Shown piece by piece: positions 24,450 to 37,249 of a DNA stretch of 64,000 nt. The translations under genes were made by a program, and so were the position numbers. The stretch is from Moringa oleifera. Its lineage: Eukaryota; Streptophyta; Magnoliopsida; Brassicales; Moringaceae. The stretch lies in NCBI GenBank assembly GCA_021397835.1, contig JAJFZO010000579.1:2557001-2621000 (forward strand), in the 5' to 3' direction. The notes under the pieces were generated by a model. It had not been told where the DNA came from, ran no database searches, and worked only from the letters and a program-made list of their open reading frames with translations. Positions within the stretch are counted from its first letter, which is position 1. Each line of letters starts with the position of its first letter.

Positions 24450-27400
24450 CCTAGGTGAGAAAAAAACTTTCTTGTGTTATAGATGCAGAGCTGGTTTTAC
24501 TTGTCTGCTAGAGTTCATATCTGGTGTGGGAGATGTATTGATGCAGTGGTGTGATCCACTGTGAAACTCATAACCTGTGCTTTTCCTGGTCAATGTATTT
24601 GTTGTTGTTGATGCCTATTAGCTCTGGGATCTGTGATTTTCCATGAGAATGGGTTCAAAATAAGCCATTGATAAACCTTATATGCACAAACCATCTGGGA
24701 GATAGACAGCAAACCTCTTTCCCAATGGGCAAACAATTTGTTCTCCCTTTAATTATACTCTGTAGGAAGCCCTCTTCCTTTAGGCTACAGTAACAATGTA
24801 ATATGTGTGTGTCATCTTTTTGCACTGCCACAAAAGTCATCTTGTCAAGCAATAAAAAGTTGACAAGGAAATTGGAAGAAAATAGCAATTTTATGGAAGT
24901 TTTAATTTTTTTTTTCTTTTTTTGTTCTTTAGGCTAATTCTCTAGAATATGACAGAGAATGTTGATAAAAATGAGCTGCAGACAAGTGACAAGTTCAATA
25001 AATGCAACAGTAGGGATTGTGTAAGAAAATTATATGATGAGTTCTTGCCTGGTAAAATCATTTTTATAATCTTGTGCATGGATCTAGTACCAAAATTATG
25101 AATAACAGCAAAACATTTTTGAAAAGTTAACATATATATTGGGCCTGTAGCGAGGTTTATGCTACATTTTTGAATATTTTTATTTATAGTAAATTATATA
25201 TATTCATATTTTATTGAATGATAATTAAAACAAAAATAAAAAATGATATTTAGCAAGCAAATTAAGTTTAAGGTAAAGGTGATTTGAAATCTTGAATTAT
25301 GATTTATGTCACATCTTTTTTTAAAAATAATAACAAATTTAATTTTTATTTATTAATTTAATCAAAATAAGATATAAATATAAATTTAAAAAATTATGAG
25401 CATTTTACATTCTGTTTCATGTTTGTTTTTGAATCATTTCTAACTCAATATTTATTTTTTAATAAATTTTTCAAATTTTCAACAAGTAAATTTTTAAAAA
25501 ATATTTTTAATATTTAAAAATATAAAATCTGAAATATTGTTTTTATAAATATTTTAAACCAATTTTTTTACATTATTCTCAATCTCAATGCTTAAATTTT
25601 TTAAACTTAAATTAATATATAAAAATTCAATTAACAATTTTTAAAAAAAAAATTGATCAAACAAAATAAATATCAAAATTTTATATACACTTCACCCTTC
25701 AATCTATTAAAAAGTATTTTGATTTATCTCAGTGAGTTGATTGATGCCATTGAATTTGAATAATCTATAGAAAGATAACATATAGCATCTGAAAGATAAT
25801 GTTTGACTAATTTCGTGGCGGAATACAAAAGCGAAACCTTAGCGAAGCCAAACAGCATCCAACACATAATATTGTGATAAAATACATAGGAAGCAGATAA
25901 TGCAGAATATATCCAAATGTCTTTCTGTGTTCCCCACTTCTACTGCCCAATATCTATCTTTTTCACTAATTATACCTTAATAACATTTAATTACAATAAA
26001 TATTTATCTTCCACCATCTTTAATGTTGACCAATTATAATATATTATTTAAATTTTTAATTTTTACATTATTGAAAATTTATTTACCAAACCATAACAAT
26101 AAAAAGTATGTAATATGTTGGCTTTTTTAATTCTTGCAGATACATTTGAAACGGTAAAGAATTTTCATTATAAAAACATTATGAAAACAAAATAGTATAC
26201 AAATAATAAGTTTAATATAAATATAAAAAATAAATTATATTGAATTTTTATTTTTCATTTCAAAATATTGATTAGATGATTGTATTTAATTTGATTCTAT
26301 TTAGACTCTTCAAAAATTTTAAAAATTAGAGGGTGAATTTTGAGTTAACATTTTTTATAAATGTAAAAAAAAATTCAAATTATCATATCACAAAATACTT
26401 TCTAATATTTGTGTAATATAAATATTTGGTTAAAAATTCAAAAAATTCATAAATAAGAAATAATTCAATCACAATAAAATTATAATTTATTTGAATTATT
26501 TTAAAAATATTTAATAATTAATTTTTAAAAAATATTTTAATAACACAATATTTTTATTTTTTTATAACATATTGAAAAATTAGAAATGTAATTAATTTAA
26601 TTGTTAAATCAAATTTTAAATTAATATAAAAATAATTGAAATTTTATTCTTATATTTACTCAAAATTCGATGATTGAAACTAAATGTCATGATAGGTACG
26701 TATCACCAAAATTCGTGGTGGCATAAATGTGGACCACAAAAAATATCTCTGTGCCAAAATGTTAATATCAAACATTGTGTGTTCAAAGATGCCTCCATCG
26801 GCCCAATAGCAAAATCCAATTTGTGATTAACTTTTCCTTTATCGTATTAAAACATGAAATATATATATATATATAATTACTCAAATTTTTATTATAAATA
26901 TATACATAATAATTTAAAATATTAATTCAACTATTATGATAACATAAATTAAATTATGTATATATATATTTGCTTATTTTTATTTTATTATAAAATTTCA
27001 TTGATAGCTCAAATATGTTTGACAATTTTCATTTATTTATTTGCTAAAAAGTTTATATTCGTTATTCTTAAAAAAAAAAGAAATATAGAAGAAAAAGAAG
27101 GTCACGAGTGGTTCGGGTGGGCCAGCCGTGCACGTGTACTAGCGTAGCTGGCACGAGACTTGGCATGGCAAGATTCTTGTTTCGGTGCAGCTGTTCGTTT
27201 GGAGGACACGTGTGACTGTGTCGAATCAAGTGCTTTTTCATGTGACTGATTAGACACGTGGCCACCCGATGTTAACGTCCCGCTGTGTTTTCCAAAACAG
27301 CTCTGCCTCCACGTGTAAAGATAGTGTGTATCATTAATGGTGTGAAATTTTATCCACTGCAAGTGGGCCTTCAAATGGCTCTCCTTTATAGCCAATCAAA

Positions 27401-28640
27401 ACTGCCTTTTATATATGTTATGTAAAAATATAAATAAATATTTATTTATTTATTTTGTCATATCTTCTCCCAATATACAAGATCGGTGAGGTTCTGCCGT
27501 TATGGCATGCAGGGACCTTCCATAATCATAATATTTCAATTTTTTTGTTTAATTAAAATAAAATTATTTTTACCTACCTAAAAACCCAATTAACTAATAA
27601 AATAAAAAGTAAATATAAAAAACTCTATTTAAGTCTGTTAATCTAGATTTTATTATATAATTGATTTAATTTTATATAATTTGAGTAAAATTTTTATTTG
27701 AACTATTTTTATTAAAAAATAAAGAATAAGTAAAAGAAAAAATAAAATCTTTGATTTTCAAAAATTATAGACTTTAATTTTTAAACTCGCAAAAGGATCT
27801 ATCATATTTCATAGAAACTTTAAGAGTAGAAAAGTTAAAAAAAAGAAGCCTTTTTTTTTAAGTTTATTTCTTCGTCAACATGAGAGAGTGTTAAAATATG
27901 CTTTTGAAAGAAAGAAATAAAATAAATTAGACTATAAAAATAAATTACTAAACTTTAAATTTTCATAAAAAATATTTTAAAAAAAGTTTAAAATGTCAAT
28001 TTTTTTAAAAAGAAAAAGGATTTTTATTGTGTTTTTTGTAATTTTTATTTTTATTCAATAAATCAGATTTTTTGTTATCACTAAATTATCATTAAAATTT
28101 TCAAATATTTTATTAAATCTAAATTGAGAATTTTAATATAAAATTAAATGATTGTATAATAAATTAGAAAAGAACTTAATGTAAGATTTGTTTATCGTGT
28201 TTTCCCCCCAAAAAAATGTAATTATAAATAAAATTATTTATTTGCAAAAAAAATAAAAAAGAAAAAGAAAAAGGAAAAAACCATTGGCTCTGTATACAAA
28301 ATTCCAACTGAAGCACGCACTGAACACAAACTCCAGCCTTCGCTGTCTGTACCTAGAAGTCTCCTAGCGCGTGACCTTTGACCCCTCTTTCTCTCTCTCT
28401 CTCTCTGGCTCTAGCTTTGCCGTGTGGTACACTAACTAAACCAAACCTCTCTCTCTCTCTGTTTCACAAACCCAACGAACCAGAGCTCCGGACTCACACG
28501 CCTGTTCTTTCAGCCTCAAATTCTATATAACCGCAGCCCCACCCACCTACTGCACATGTGTTCTTCTACAATTTAAGCCGCACGGTCAAGCATTTTGATC
28601 TCATTTCTGCTTTTTTCTTTCTGGGTTTTCTGTTTCATGT
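24450..28640. other. Intergenic region, mostly AT-rich
   Basis: 24450-25130 has fairly ordinary composition and probably includes PLD alpha 3' flanking sequence. 25140-27080 and 27400-28260 are very A/T-rich with no recognisable gene. A G-box-rich island at 27100-27330 is listed separately. 28280-28646 looks like promoter and leader of the next gene, with two CT tracts (near 28388-28405 and 28447-28460) and a TATATAA at about 28523. Confidence 0.6.
27100..27330. promoter_or_regulatory. Cluster of four G-box (CACGTG) motifs
   Basis: CACGTG occurs at 27131-27136, 27207-27212, 27255-27260 and 27310-27315, all within 185 bp of otherwise balanced DNA surrounded by A/T-rich sequence. Flanks such as ACACGTGTG, ACACGTGGCC and CCACGTGT fit ABRE/G-box cores recognised by bZIP or bHLH factors. 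CCAAT and TTTATAG-like sequences follow at about 27385-27400, giving a promoter-like look, but no gene starts nearby; the closest plus-strand gene begins at 28647. Confidence 0.5.
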
Positions 28641-28646
28641 GCCGGC

Positions 28647-29140
28647 ATGGCTTCTATGCTCAGCTCGCAAGCCGTCGTCTTAGCCACCGCCATGGTTATC
28701 TCCTCCACCGTTCTCTTTCTGGCCGTTTCTAAGCAGTTCTCGGGGAATCAGGGTTCCCATCATGATGATGTTTCTCCCAAGCATCCTCCTCGTTCTTGTC
28801 TGAATTCAGGTCCGTACGTACGCATCTCTCTCTCTACTACTTTTTTTTTTCTCTCTGCTGAAACAAAACAGAGCAGATTCCTGATTCTTTTCCTGGTTCT
28901 GTCTTTAATTTTGCAGAGGAGAAGAAGAAGAAGAAGAGCAAGAAGAAGAGAGTGCAGTTTGCAGAGAGTGTGAAGGACACTCAAGGCAATGGTGAAAAGT
29001 ACAGGAAAGAGCAGGGCAAGAAAACAGAGACTCCGAGAAAATTTGATAGGATTTGCAGAAACGAAATGCCTGCAAATCGAGTTGCTCTCTACAATGGAAT
29101 TCTCAGAGACAGAGTTCACAGAGTTGAGTGCTCATATTGA
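28647..29140 (+). CDS. Small plant-specific protein with N-terminal membrane anchor and basic middle
   Basis: Two exons, 28647-28809 and 28917-29140, joined by a 107-nt GT-AG intron, give 128 residues. Residues about 7-28 (SQAVVLATAMVISSTVLFLA and following) form one hydrophobic helix, likely a signal anchor. After a polar linker with several His and Pro residues comes a strongly basic run beginning EEKKKKKSKKKRVQFAE (about residues 55-71). The C-terminus is a compact block NEMPANRVALYNGILRDRVH. I recall uncharacterised plant proteins with the same plan, ending in the same ALYNGILRDR block, but know no function. Splicing is supported by frame: the unspliced frame runs into stops, whereas the spliced one reaches the conserved C-terminus. 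A CT microsatellite follows in the 3' UTR. Topology and location are inference; product class is fairly sure, role unknown. Confidence 0.8.
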
Positions 29141-29173
29141 ATCAACTGTAAATTCCGGGGTTCTCTGGTTTTT

Positions 29174-29203
29174 TATCTCTCTCTCTCTCTCTCTCTCTCT
29201 CTA
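29174..29203. repeat. (CT)n microsatellite in the 3' UTR of the small basic protein gene
   Basis: About 14 CT units starting 35 bases after the stop codon at 29140. Confidence 0.9.
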
Positions 29204-29229
29204 CTGTGAATAGCAGAGCTTTCTCCAAG

Positions 29230-32200
29230 AAAATCGTCAATGACAAAATATTGCCCAATCTTCTCTTTCTGAGGTAATTTCATATTTTCTTTCAATTTCA
29301 ACTTTGGACCACTCAGTTTCATTAAAATTTTACTTCGTAAAAAAAATATTAAAAATAAATAAATAAAGCAATAAACCCATAAAACTATCACATATAAGTC
29401 CACAAAATCTATAATATATATAATAATAGTAGATTTAGGTTAAATATTTATATTTTATATATTTTTAATAAATTTGATAAAAAATATTTTATTTTTTGAT
29501 AATATTTAAAAAGTTATTAAGCTAATTACATAAATAAAAATTATATGCATAATAAAATATTAATAAAAATCATAAATTTAAATTTTAAAAATTAAGTTGT
29601 CAAATAGATATGATTTTTTTTATAAATTTTAGATTAAAAATTATGAATAAAATAAATTTTTTTTATGTAATTAGTCTTAAATAAAATTATAATATAAGTT
29701 GTGATGGAGAAGCATGGGCATAAGGTGATGGAGCCCATGAGTGAATTGAATGCAACCTACCAAGTGCTTCACATGATGAAGCTTAAAAATTGGGGAATTT
29801 GAGCCAAAGAAGCAAATGGACCATATCACAGTCACATTGCCCTATAAAATAATGAAACTTGGCCATATGAGTGTACTCAACGGACACCTTAGATCCTTTC
29901 AATTATTGTGACTAATAATATGGGAAGAAGCCGAAGAAGCCCAATTAATTTGACCATCCAATTTGGACTCACACTATATTTATTTATAATTATTTTTCCT
30001 TGGTGGGATTTTAAAAAAAAATAAAAATTGATAGAGTTGGGGATTTCTTTATTGTTTTCTTCTTCTTTTTTTTTTGGAAGGAGTTGTTAGTGATTTTTCT
30101 TGTTTTTTATTTGGTTGTTTTGTTTGTTGACCGCATTTTGTGGACATGCTCCTCAAATGATATCAATTAGGATAATATTACAAAAATTAAATTATATTTA
30201 TTTTTTATTTTGAGTTTTGAAATATTTATTAGTTTAGTTTATAATTTTAATGTTTTAATTTGGGTTAAATTTGAGTTTTGATTTGAAGCGTTATACAAAA
30301 TTATTAATATTTTTATCGTTAAAATACCTAAAAAAATAACTCAAATAAATTTTATAATACATTTCATGTTTAGTCTTTAAATTTGAATATTGTTTCACTC
30401 GATATTTATTTTTAATGAATTTTTTAAAATATTGATAGTGTAAAATTTTTAAAAAATATTTTTAAAATTTTAAAAATTAAAATTTAATATAATAATAGTT
30501 TAAATAATTCTTTACATATACAAAAAATTTTAAGTTAAAATTAGTTATATAAAATCTTTAATTTGAATGCTTTGAATTTTTTATTTTTTTATAGATGAAC
30601 TGAATTAAAATATTTAAGAATACAATTAAAATAAATGGATACTTCCGTTGGAATTAAAAAGTTGATATAATTTAAATAAATATATATATATATTTATCCT
30701 ATCAAATAATAGGATAATTATATATAAAAATCATCTATTTACTTTGTTTTTTAATTTAAATCTTATTATATTGATTCAGTCAAAAACTTTACATTGAAAC
30801 ATTCAGTTTGGATCAAGTTGAGAATCAAAGAAGATATTATTTGTTGGATAAAAATAAAAATTTGTAAAAAATAATAAAAAAATAAAAATTATCTATCTTT
30901 GTTTAGATAAAGTTCAACTTGAAGATATTATTAAGTATAAAATTTATATATATATATATATATATATGTTTATCATGAAGTAGAAGCCAAAAGGGATCCC
31001 ATGTGAATTGAAATTGAAGAATGAAAGTGGCAATCCCAAGCCCCTGCTACCATTTTTAGATCTCGAGTTAAATTGTTATTTTATTTTTTAAAAATATATA
31101 AGTAAAATAAGAAAATAAAAAAATCTTATTTTATGTTGATGAGTTAGAACTTATTTAATGTTTACGACATAAAATTTTATTGATGGATAATTGTATGTTA
31201 TCACTTACAACTATATATACATATGTTGATGGTGATATAAATTCATTTCTTATTTTACAAAAAAATTATTAATTATTGAGATAAAAAACTAATATTTTAT
31301 TTTATTTTCAATATATTTTATAAAAATATAATTTTAAATAATATTTATCTTTATTCTTTTAATATTATAGTAATTATTAAAATATAAAATATTATTTTTT
31401 ATTTAATTAAAATATACAAATCTATTTATAGGGTGTTCAAATCTATCATTGCCTAAGAGTATTCTCGCGAGATCTAGTGGTTACTAGAAGATAAGCCAAG
31501 TTGGTATCGGTCATTGTTAAAAGGCTCGACGAGTCACTGAACTTGGGATCTCGAGTCCGCTCACTGGAATGCAAAAAGTACGTCTGTGTTTGTGGAGGGA
31601 AGAAAGAGGAGGAACCATTTGAACTGGAAGTTGTAAAACCAAGGCATGTTCAAGACTGAGTAATATAACAAATGGCAAGAAATTGGTGCATGCCCATCTG
31701 GTGATCATCGCTAGTTTGCTCATGGCATCAAAGAGCTTTGTTCGATAATCCGCCACCCTTACTACAAGACTGCGGTCTATATGATGGTCCTTGCCGGTGA
31801 CGTTTGTCCGGATGGACACCGATTGCCACTTTCGTCGTGCTCTCGATTGTGCGAAAAAAGAAGTTCATGGGTTCTTTAAAGTTTGGAGCATTCAAACTTT
31901 GGGACTTGTAGAGTCTATTTCTGACTTGTAAATGAAGTTGTCAAATTTTTTTTATTTTTTAATTTAATTTAATTTAATAAATTAAAATTTATTTTAAAAA
32001 TTTTTAATATAAAAATTTAATAATAATAATAATATTTAAAATTTTATGTAAATTTTATTTATATTTTTTAATTTATTTTTTTTTAAATAATAATCTTGTA
32101 CAAAAGATTTCTTTAAAAAAATAATTATATGCATTTGTTTCCGCTGACATGGCAAGGATAAAGCAGAAAGTAGTACAGGTTGGAGAATATATGATCCCAC

Positions 32201-32330
32201 GACCTCTGTGCAGTCACCTTTCTTCCGTTTTGCCAATTATTACTTTGAGAAGAAGGAATAACAAGAAAAAGAGAATCCCAAATGGCCAACCCATCTGAAC
32301 TGGATATATTCAGAGGGTTGGGGCCTCTTT
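29230..32330. other. Intergenic AT-rich region with one composition island
   Basis: 29290-31430 and 31920-32110 are very A/T-rich, with a (TA)n tract at 30945-30967. 29700-29970 is moderately balanced and non-coding. 31440-31870 is an island with a 100-codon minus-strand reading frame (31517-31819) that I do not recognise; it looks like a chance frame. 32130-32400 is probably the promoter and leader of the Gag1-like gene. Confidence 0.55.
30945..30967. repeat. (TA)n microsatellite
   Basis: About 11 uninterrupted TA units in intergenic DNA. Confidence 0.9.
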
Positions 32331-32634
32331 AGACTTGCAGCGAAGGGAAAGAGAGAGAAAAAAAAGGGAGTAAGACAGATAGGAGAAACAATTAACATTG
32401 GCACATTTTCACAGGTAAATTCTAATCATCTTTACTCAAGAAATCGGATTCCTTTCTGCTTTCCTTTGTGATTTATTTGATGATTCCGTTGTTGGGTTTC
32501 CTCAATCTAATATGTCAGGAGCTCTGTGATCCTTCTTTTCCCCCTCGATTTGGATTTCCTTGAGCATTGATTTTCCTGGAAGATATTGAATTGAAGATCT
32601 GTTAAAGCTTCTGGGTCCTTCTATTATTGCTTTA

Positions 32635-35600
32635 ATGGGGTAAGTTTATCTGGTTCTTTTCATGGATTTGGAGTCTTGTGCTAGATTGTGTTGATAGGAC
32701 TGGGTTTCGTGGACTTCCTTTATTTATTTATTTTTTTAAATCATTTTTTTGTGCACTGGAATATGCTTGGTTGATTGATTAGTGGGCTTTCAATCGATGA
32801 CACACTTATTGCTGGGTGCATGAAGTAAACAGAAAAGTTGTGATTTTCAATCACGGGTTTTCATGGGGTTGCCTAGAAAATTGATGGAAAGGAAGGAAAT
32901 CAAGTTCTGAATATATCTGTTGCAGTTCTATTGGCCTTGATTGACATGGTTAGCTTAGCTCAATAAATGTAGTTGGTTTTCTTTTACCCTTTTGTTTTTT
33001 TGGCCTTTGCTTCTCTGAGTAGTCAATAGAACTATAACTTACATTTATGATTATCCATTTCTTTTATTATTCCCATGTTCTTCCCATCCTAATGGGCTGC
33101 TGATAATTAAAGAGAAGATGAGCTGGAAGAAATTTGATTGCTTTAAATTTTCCTTTGTACAAAGGGTAATAGCTTTACACCTTCCATAAATTAGATTGTG
33201 ATGATATAATTGTTGCCTCCTGATCAGAATCTCTTGAGATTTTTCATTCTTGGTTTTGTTTTAGTTTTGAGCATATAACATTTGAAATTTGATGTACTGT
33301 GAACGAAAACTCAAGTCCTCAAACATAGATTGAGGATTATATCAGATTCCGGGGCTGGCAGTGGTTTGTTACTTGTCTGTGTCAACCATTGTTGAGTGTG
33401 AATCATAAGAATTTTTAGTGTCTTATATCAGTCTCATTTCTGATATGTTATACACATTACGGCCTTGGCAAATTCTCAGTTTGTGGGAAAGGATTCCCGC
33501 CATATACCTCTGCAATATGAAATCAACATGTTCTAATTATTTAATGCCTTTCCTAGACTTGAACTCTTAATGTTATTGCTGGCTTGTGCCACTAAGAGGA
33601 TATTTACCAATGTGTTCCACAGGCTTCAGTTATGGGCTTTTATTTTACATGTAAATTTTGTAGTATGCACTAGATTTATCATCAATTTGAATTACTAGGG
33701 ATCATATGAATCGAGCATGACGTTTTCTATCCAACTTGACTGTAGATCATCTTTGCTTCATCTGCAATTGAAATTCAAGCCTTGGATGTGAAAATTTTGG
33801 TATATGATCCATAATCTTCTTGCTTCGGAAAGATATGCTTTCCTTACAACATGAGTTTATGGGTGCCTTTAAATATCTTTTCTGCAAAGTGATATAGCTT
33901 CAAACAAACTTTGAAGAAGTTCAATGGTGTATCAGATGTGAGATTTCCTTTCTTACACAGTGTGATTTTAATTAGTAAGGGTTTCACAGTGTGTGTAGCA
34001 TTTCATAGACTTTGTTCACCCGGATGCAAATGATATTATTTAGCTATCAGTAAAATTAACTGCATATTAGAGGCAACTAAACTGGGCCTTTAGAAATTAG
34101 TGGCTGTGGACTTGTGTTGCATAACTATATAAAAAAAATAAAAAAAGAAGAAGAAGAAGAAGAAGAAGAAGAAGAAAAGAAGGGAGGGATAGGGGTGAAG
34201 GAGAGATATCACTAGTACCTAGGAAGGTGCAAGTCTTTCTTCCCACATAACATGGCCTTTGTCCTGTTCTTCTCTGGACTAATTTTTAGTTCCATGTCCT
34301 GATATTTTTAAATGCTGTCATATTTATATATTCTAGTAGTAGTATGTTTTACTCTACTCCTATTTGAGTTAATGATGCATTTAAAACCATGGTAAAATAT
34401 CCTAATAGATATAATTCAAGGATGAAGTTCAAGTCAAGTAACCTTGTACTGAGAAATGAGGAAGGAGAAGAATTTATAGCAGACTGGAAAAATATCTGGG
34501 GAAGTTATGAGATAATATGGTGTCATGCTTTTGTGTCTTTCAAAACATATGTGGAAGACATTATTTGAGATATTAATTCTTTTCAGCTGCCTTTTCCTGC
34601 CTCCTCTGCTTGCACGTGTTAATCTTCTCTCAGTCTTCCATCTTCGTCTTCTTCTTTTTCTCCACACCTTTGGATTCCATATGAAAACAATTTTCAGATA
34701 TCCTACTCTCTCTACATGCTTCTTTTTCTTACAATTCCAAATCAAACTATGTTCACATATTCATGAAATAAAGTTACCTTTTCTTTTCTGTTTACATATA
34801 TAGAGGGAATGAATCCACACATTCAGTAACTAATAGGCTAGTTGTCAGGCTACAGTTTATCTGAACTTTGGTGGCTGGTATATGATATGTGATTTGCAAC
34901 AGAGCAGTGGTTTTCTGGCATGCTACAAGAAGCCGACACTGATTACCTCAGTAGATGAGGCACCAAAAGGATTAGTAGTTCAAGAACGACCAGTGAGTAA
35001 ACCTAGTGCATCAGAAGATTTCTGGACCACCAGCACACTTGATATGGAAAACAGTGCAGTTCAATCACAGGGAAGCATTTCGTCGATAAGCATGTCCTAC
35101 CAAACCCTTGATCCACAAGGCAGTTCTGGAAGTGTAAACGCACCATCTGAATTTGTAAATCACGGCAAGTCCTCACTACTCTTTGGATGTTTAGGTTCTT
35201 ATGCCATATTTATCATGTATATATGCTTGACGTAGATGGGTATAGATTGAAAGCTTATAAGCAACGGCCTACCATATTGAGCCCTCTGCATTGGGGAAAT
35301 TTTCTTTCCTTTTTTCTGCACAAAGGACTTGGAGTATGTCCCTTTAAGGTGCTCAACAAAATTTACTTCTGAAGTGTCTTAAGGGGGTCATTGGTTGCAG
35401 GCCTTCTTCTCTGGAATCAGACCAGGCAGCATTGGATAGGGAATAAAAGATCTGAGAACCGTAAGCAACACATTCGAGAACCCAAATTAAAGTGAGTTGC
35501 CCTGAGAGTTTCTTAATATTCCAATTTATATTTGCAAGTTTGCTTCTTGATTAGCTTGATTGAAGTTCCTGAGTCACAATCTTGATTGGTGGATGACTTG

Positions 35601-36346
35601 TTTTAGTTACCAGTATAATATTCTTACAGTCTTGGTCACTACTTTCATCTGTTTTGACTTTCTTCTTAGTTCCTGTGGGAAGATTCTTTTGCCAGATTCA
35701 TGTTTTTGTAGCAGGAGGTTTTGGGGGACTTCATCACTTGACAAAACCTCGAAGTTAACTTGGGAAATAATTACTCAAATTTAGATTGATTGCCATAAAG
35801 AAATATTGTCAATTTCAAAGTCTTCTTAAAGAACTTATGATAACCAATAACTCATCTTGCTCACAATGAACCCATTCGAATAGTACTGCTGGGATTCTGG
35901 GTCAAACTATCATGAAAGATGAACTTTTTGTACCTGAGGAAAGTAGAGTAAGTGTATTTCTTGTTGGGATGACTTGGCTCTGCAGGACTTCTTATAATGG
36001 ATTCAAAGAAAACTGATGAGAGGAAAATAGATGATTGATGTCTTGTGCCTCTTCTAAGCAGACACTGATGGTTCTTGAAATTCTTCCTCTGTTATCTTTG
36101 TCAGCACTCATTGTCTCTGCCTGGCTAAATCATTCTGGCTTTGCAGTTGGAACGCGACTTACGACTGTTTACTTGGGAGCAACAAGCCCTTTCCCCAACC
36201 TATTCCTCTGGCCGTAAGTTCTCTGCGTTGTCAGCTGGTGGGATATCCCAATCACATACTCGTTCTAATCTCTTTGATTTTTGAATTAGCAGGAAATGGT
36301 AGATTTTCTGGTTGACGTCTGGGAGCAGGAGGGCTTGTACGACTGA
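32635..36346 (+). CDS. Gag1-like clamp domain (DUF4050-type) protein
   Basis: Five coding exons fit one frame: 32635-32639, 34908-35164, 35401-35491, 36147-36213 and 36293-36346, giving 157 residues. The first contributes only ATG plus two bases before a GTAAGT donor, so the protein starts M-G-G-F-L-A-C-Y-K-K; Gly2 suggests N-myristoylation and Cys6 possible palmitoylation. A Ser-rich middle follows. The C-terminal domain holds HGLLLWNQTRQHWIGNKRS, NWNATYDCLLGSNKPFPQP and EMVDFLVDVWEQEGLYD, which I recognise from plant proteins with the Gag1-like clamp domain; their role is poorly known. Intron 2 has a GC donor (CACG then GCAAGT, 35165-35166) and an AG acceptor at 35399-35400, and no GT donor restores the frame. 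Intron 1 is 2268 nt. An alternative start at 34882 would need no first exon, but its N-terminus (MICDLQQSS) reads across an intron-like acceptor. C-terminal exons are secure; the start is likely. Confidence 0.8.
34147..34177. repeat. (GAA)n microsatellite in intron 1 of the Gag1-like gene
   Basis: About ten uninterrupted AAG/GAA units, followed by purine-rich sequence, inside the 2.27 kb first intron. Confidence 0.9.
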
Positions 36347-37249
36347 TCAACCTAGACATTTCCATGTTGGTCAGATACCAAACCTGTTTCGATTCCATTT
36401 TAGTAAGGTGTACATTGCTTTGATAGCAAAAGGGTGATTGAGCAAAGCAGGGTGTGTATATCTGACTGTAAACATTATTTCTCAAATGCTAACCCTTAGC
36501 TTTTCTCTTTCTTTTCACTTAATAGGCCTCTTGACATGCCCTTGTATTGCATGGGGATTAATCAAAACACCATATACTGCCTCTGGCTTTGGGGGCTGCA
36601 ACTTTTGGGAAGTTTTCTTTGGGTTCCTCGCCCTTTTCATTTTCTCAGTGAAAAGCACCTAGTTTATTGAAGGAGATGGGAGCTGCTTCTCTTCCAAACT
36701 TTTAATGCCCACTTCACATTAGAGGCTAAGCTTGCATAGCCTAGTACCTCATGGTGATCTAATATGAGAAATGAGAAGGGAAACCATAAAAAAGAGTTTA
36801 GCCATATGTTGTTGCCCTGCCAAGCTTTTGCCTTTTCATCATAATATAATTTATTATAGTAATTTGAGAAAGAGAACAATAAAAAAAAAAAATTACCTCC
36901 TAACGTTTCTTCCAAAAATCTACTTATACTGAGTCAGTTGAGGTCCTAATCCAATCTGTGACCAGCAGAAAATGCACACCATATGAATTTATTGAAGAAT
37001 TGATGTGGTGAGTTTGAGAAGAACCAGGAACCATCTTCTCATGCGCTGGCGTATCTCCTTTTCTTGCGTCACTCTGCTCCCAGAACCTTTTGGAGACTTC
37101 TCAATGTGTCCAAAACCTTTACAGAACCAGCTTAAATTCTCTCCTCTGCTTTCCTCTTCTCTCAACATCAACGAGAAGTTAGCAAAGTAAACAAAAACCC
37201 ACTTCGATCTCCATCTTTGTTTCTGGTGAAGGGTCAAGCTAGTTTAGCA

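Noticed and set aside
34882..35235. Uninterrupted 117-codon frame starting MICDLQQSSG as the full Gag1-like gene
   Set aside because: It reads across an intron acceptor at its start and a GC donor at its end; the family domain continues in exons at 35401, 36147 and 36293.
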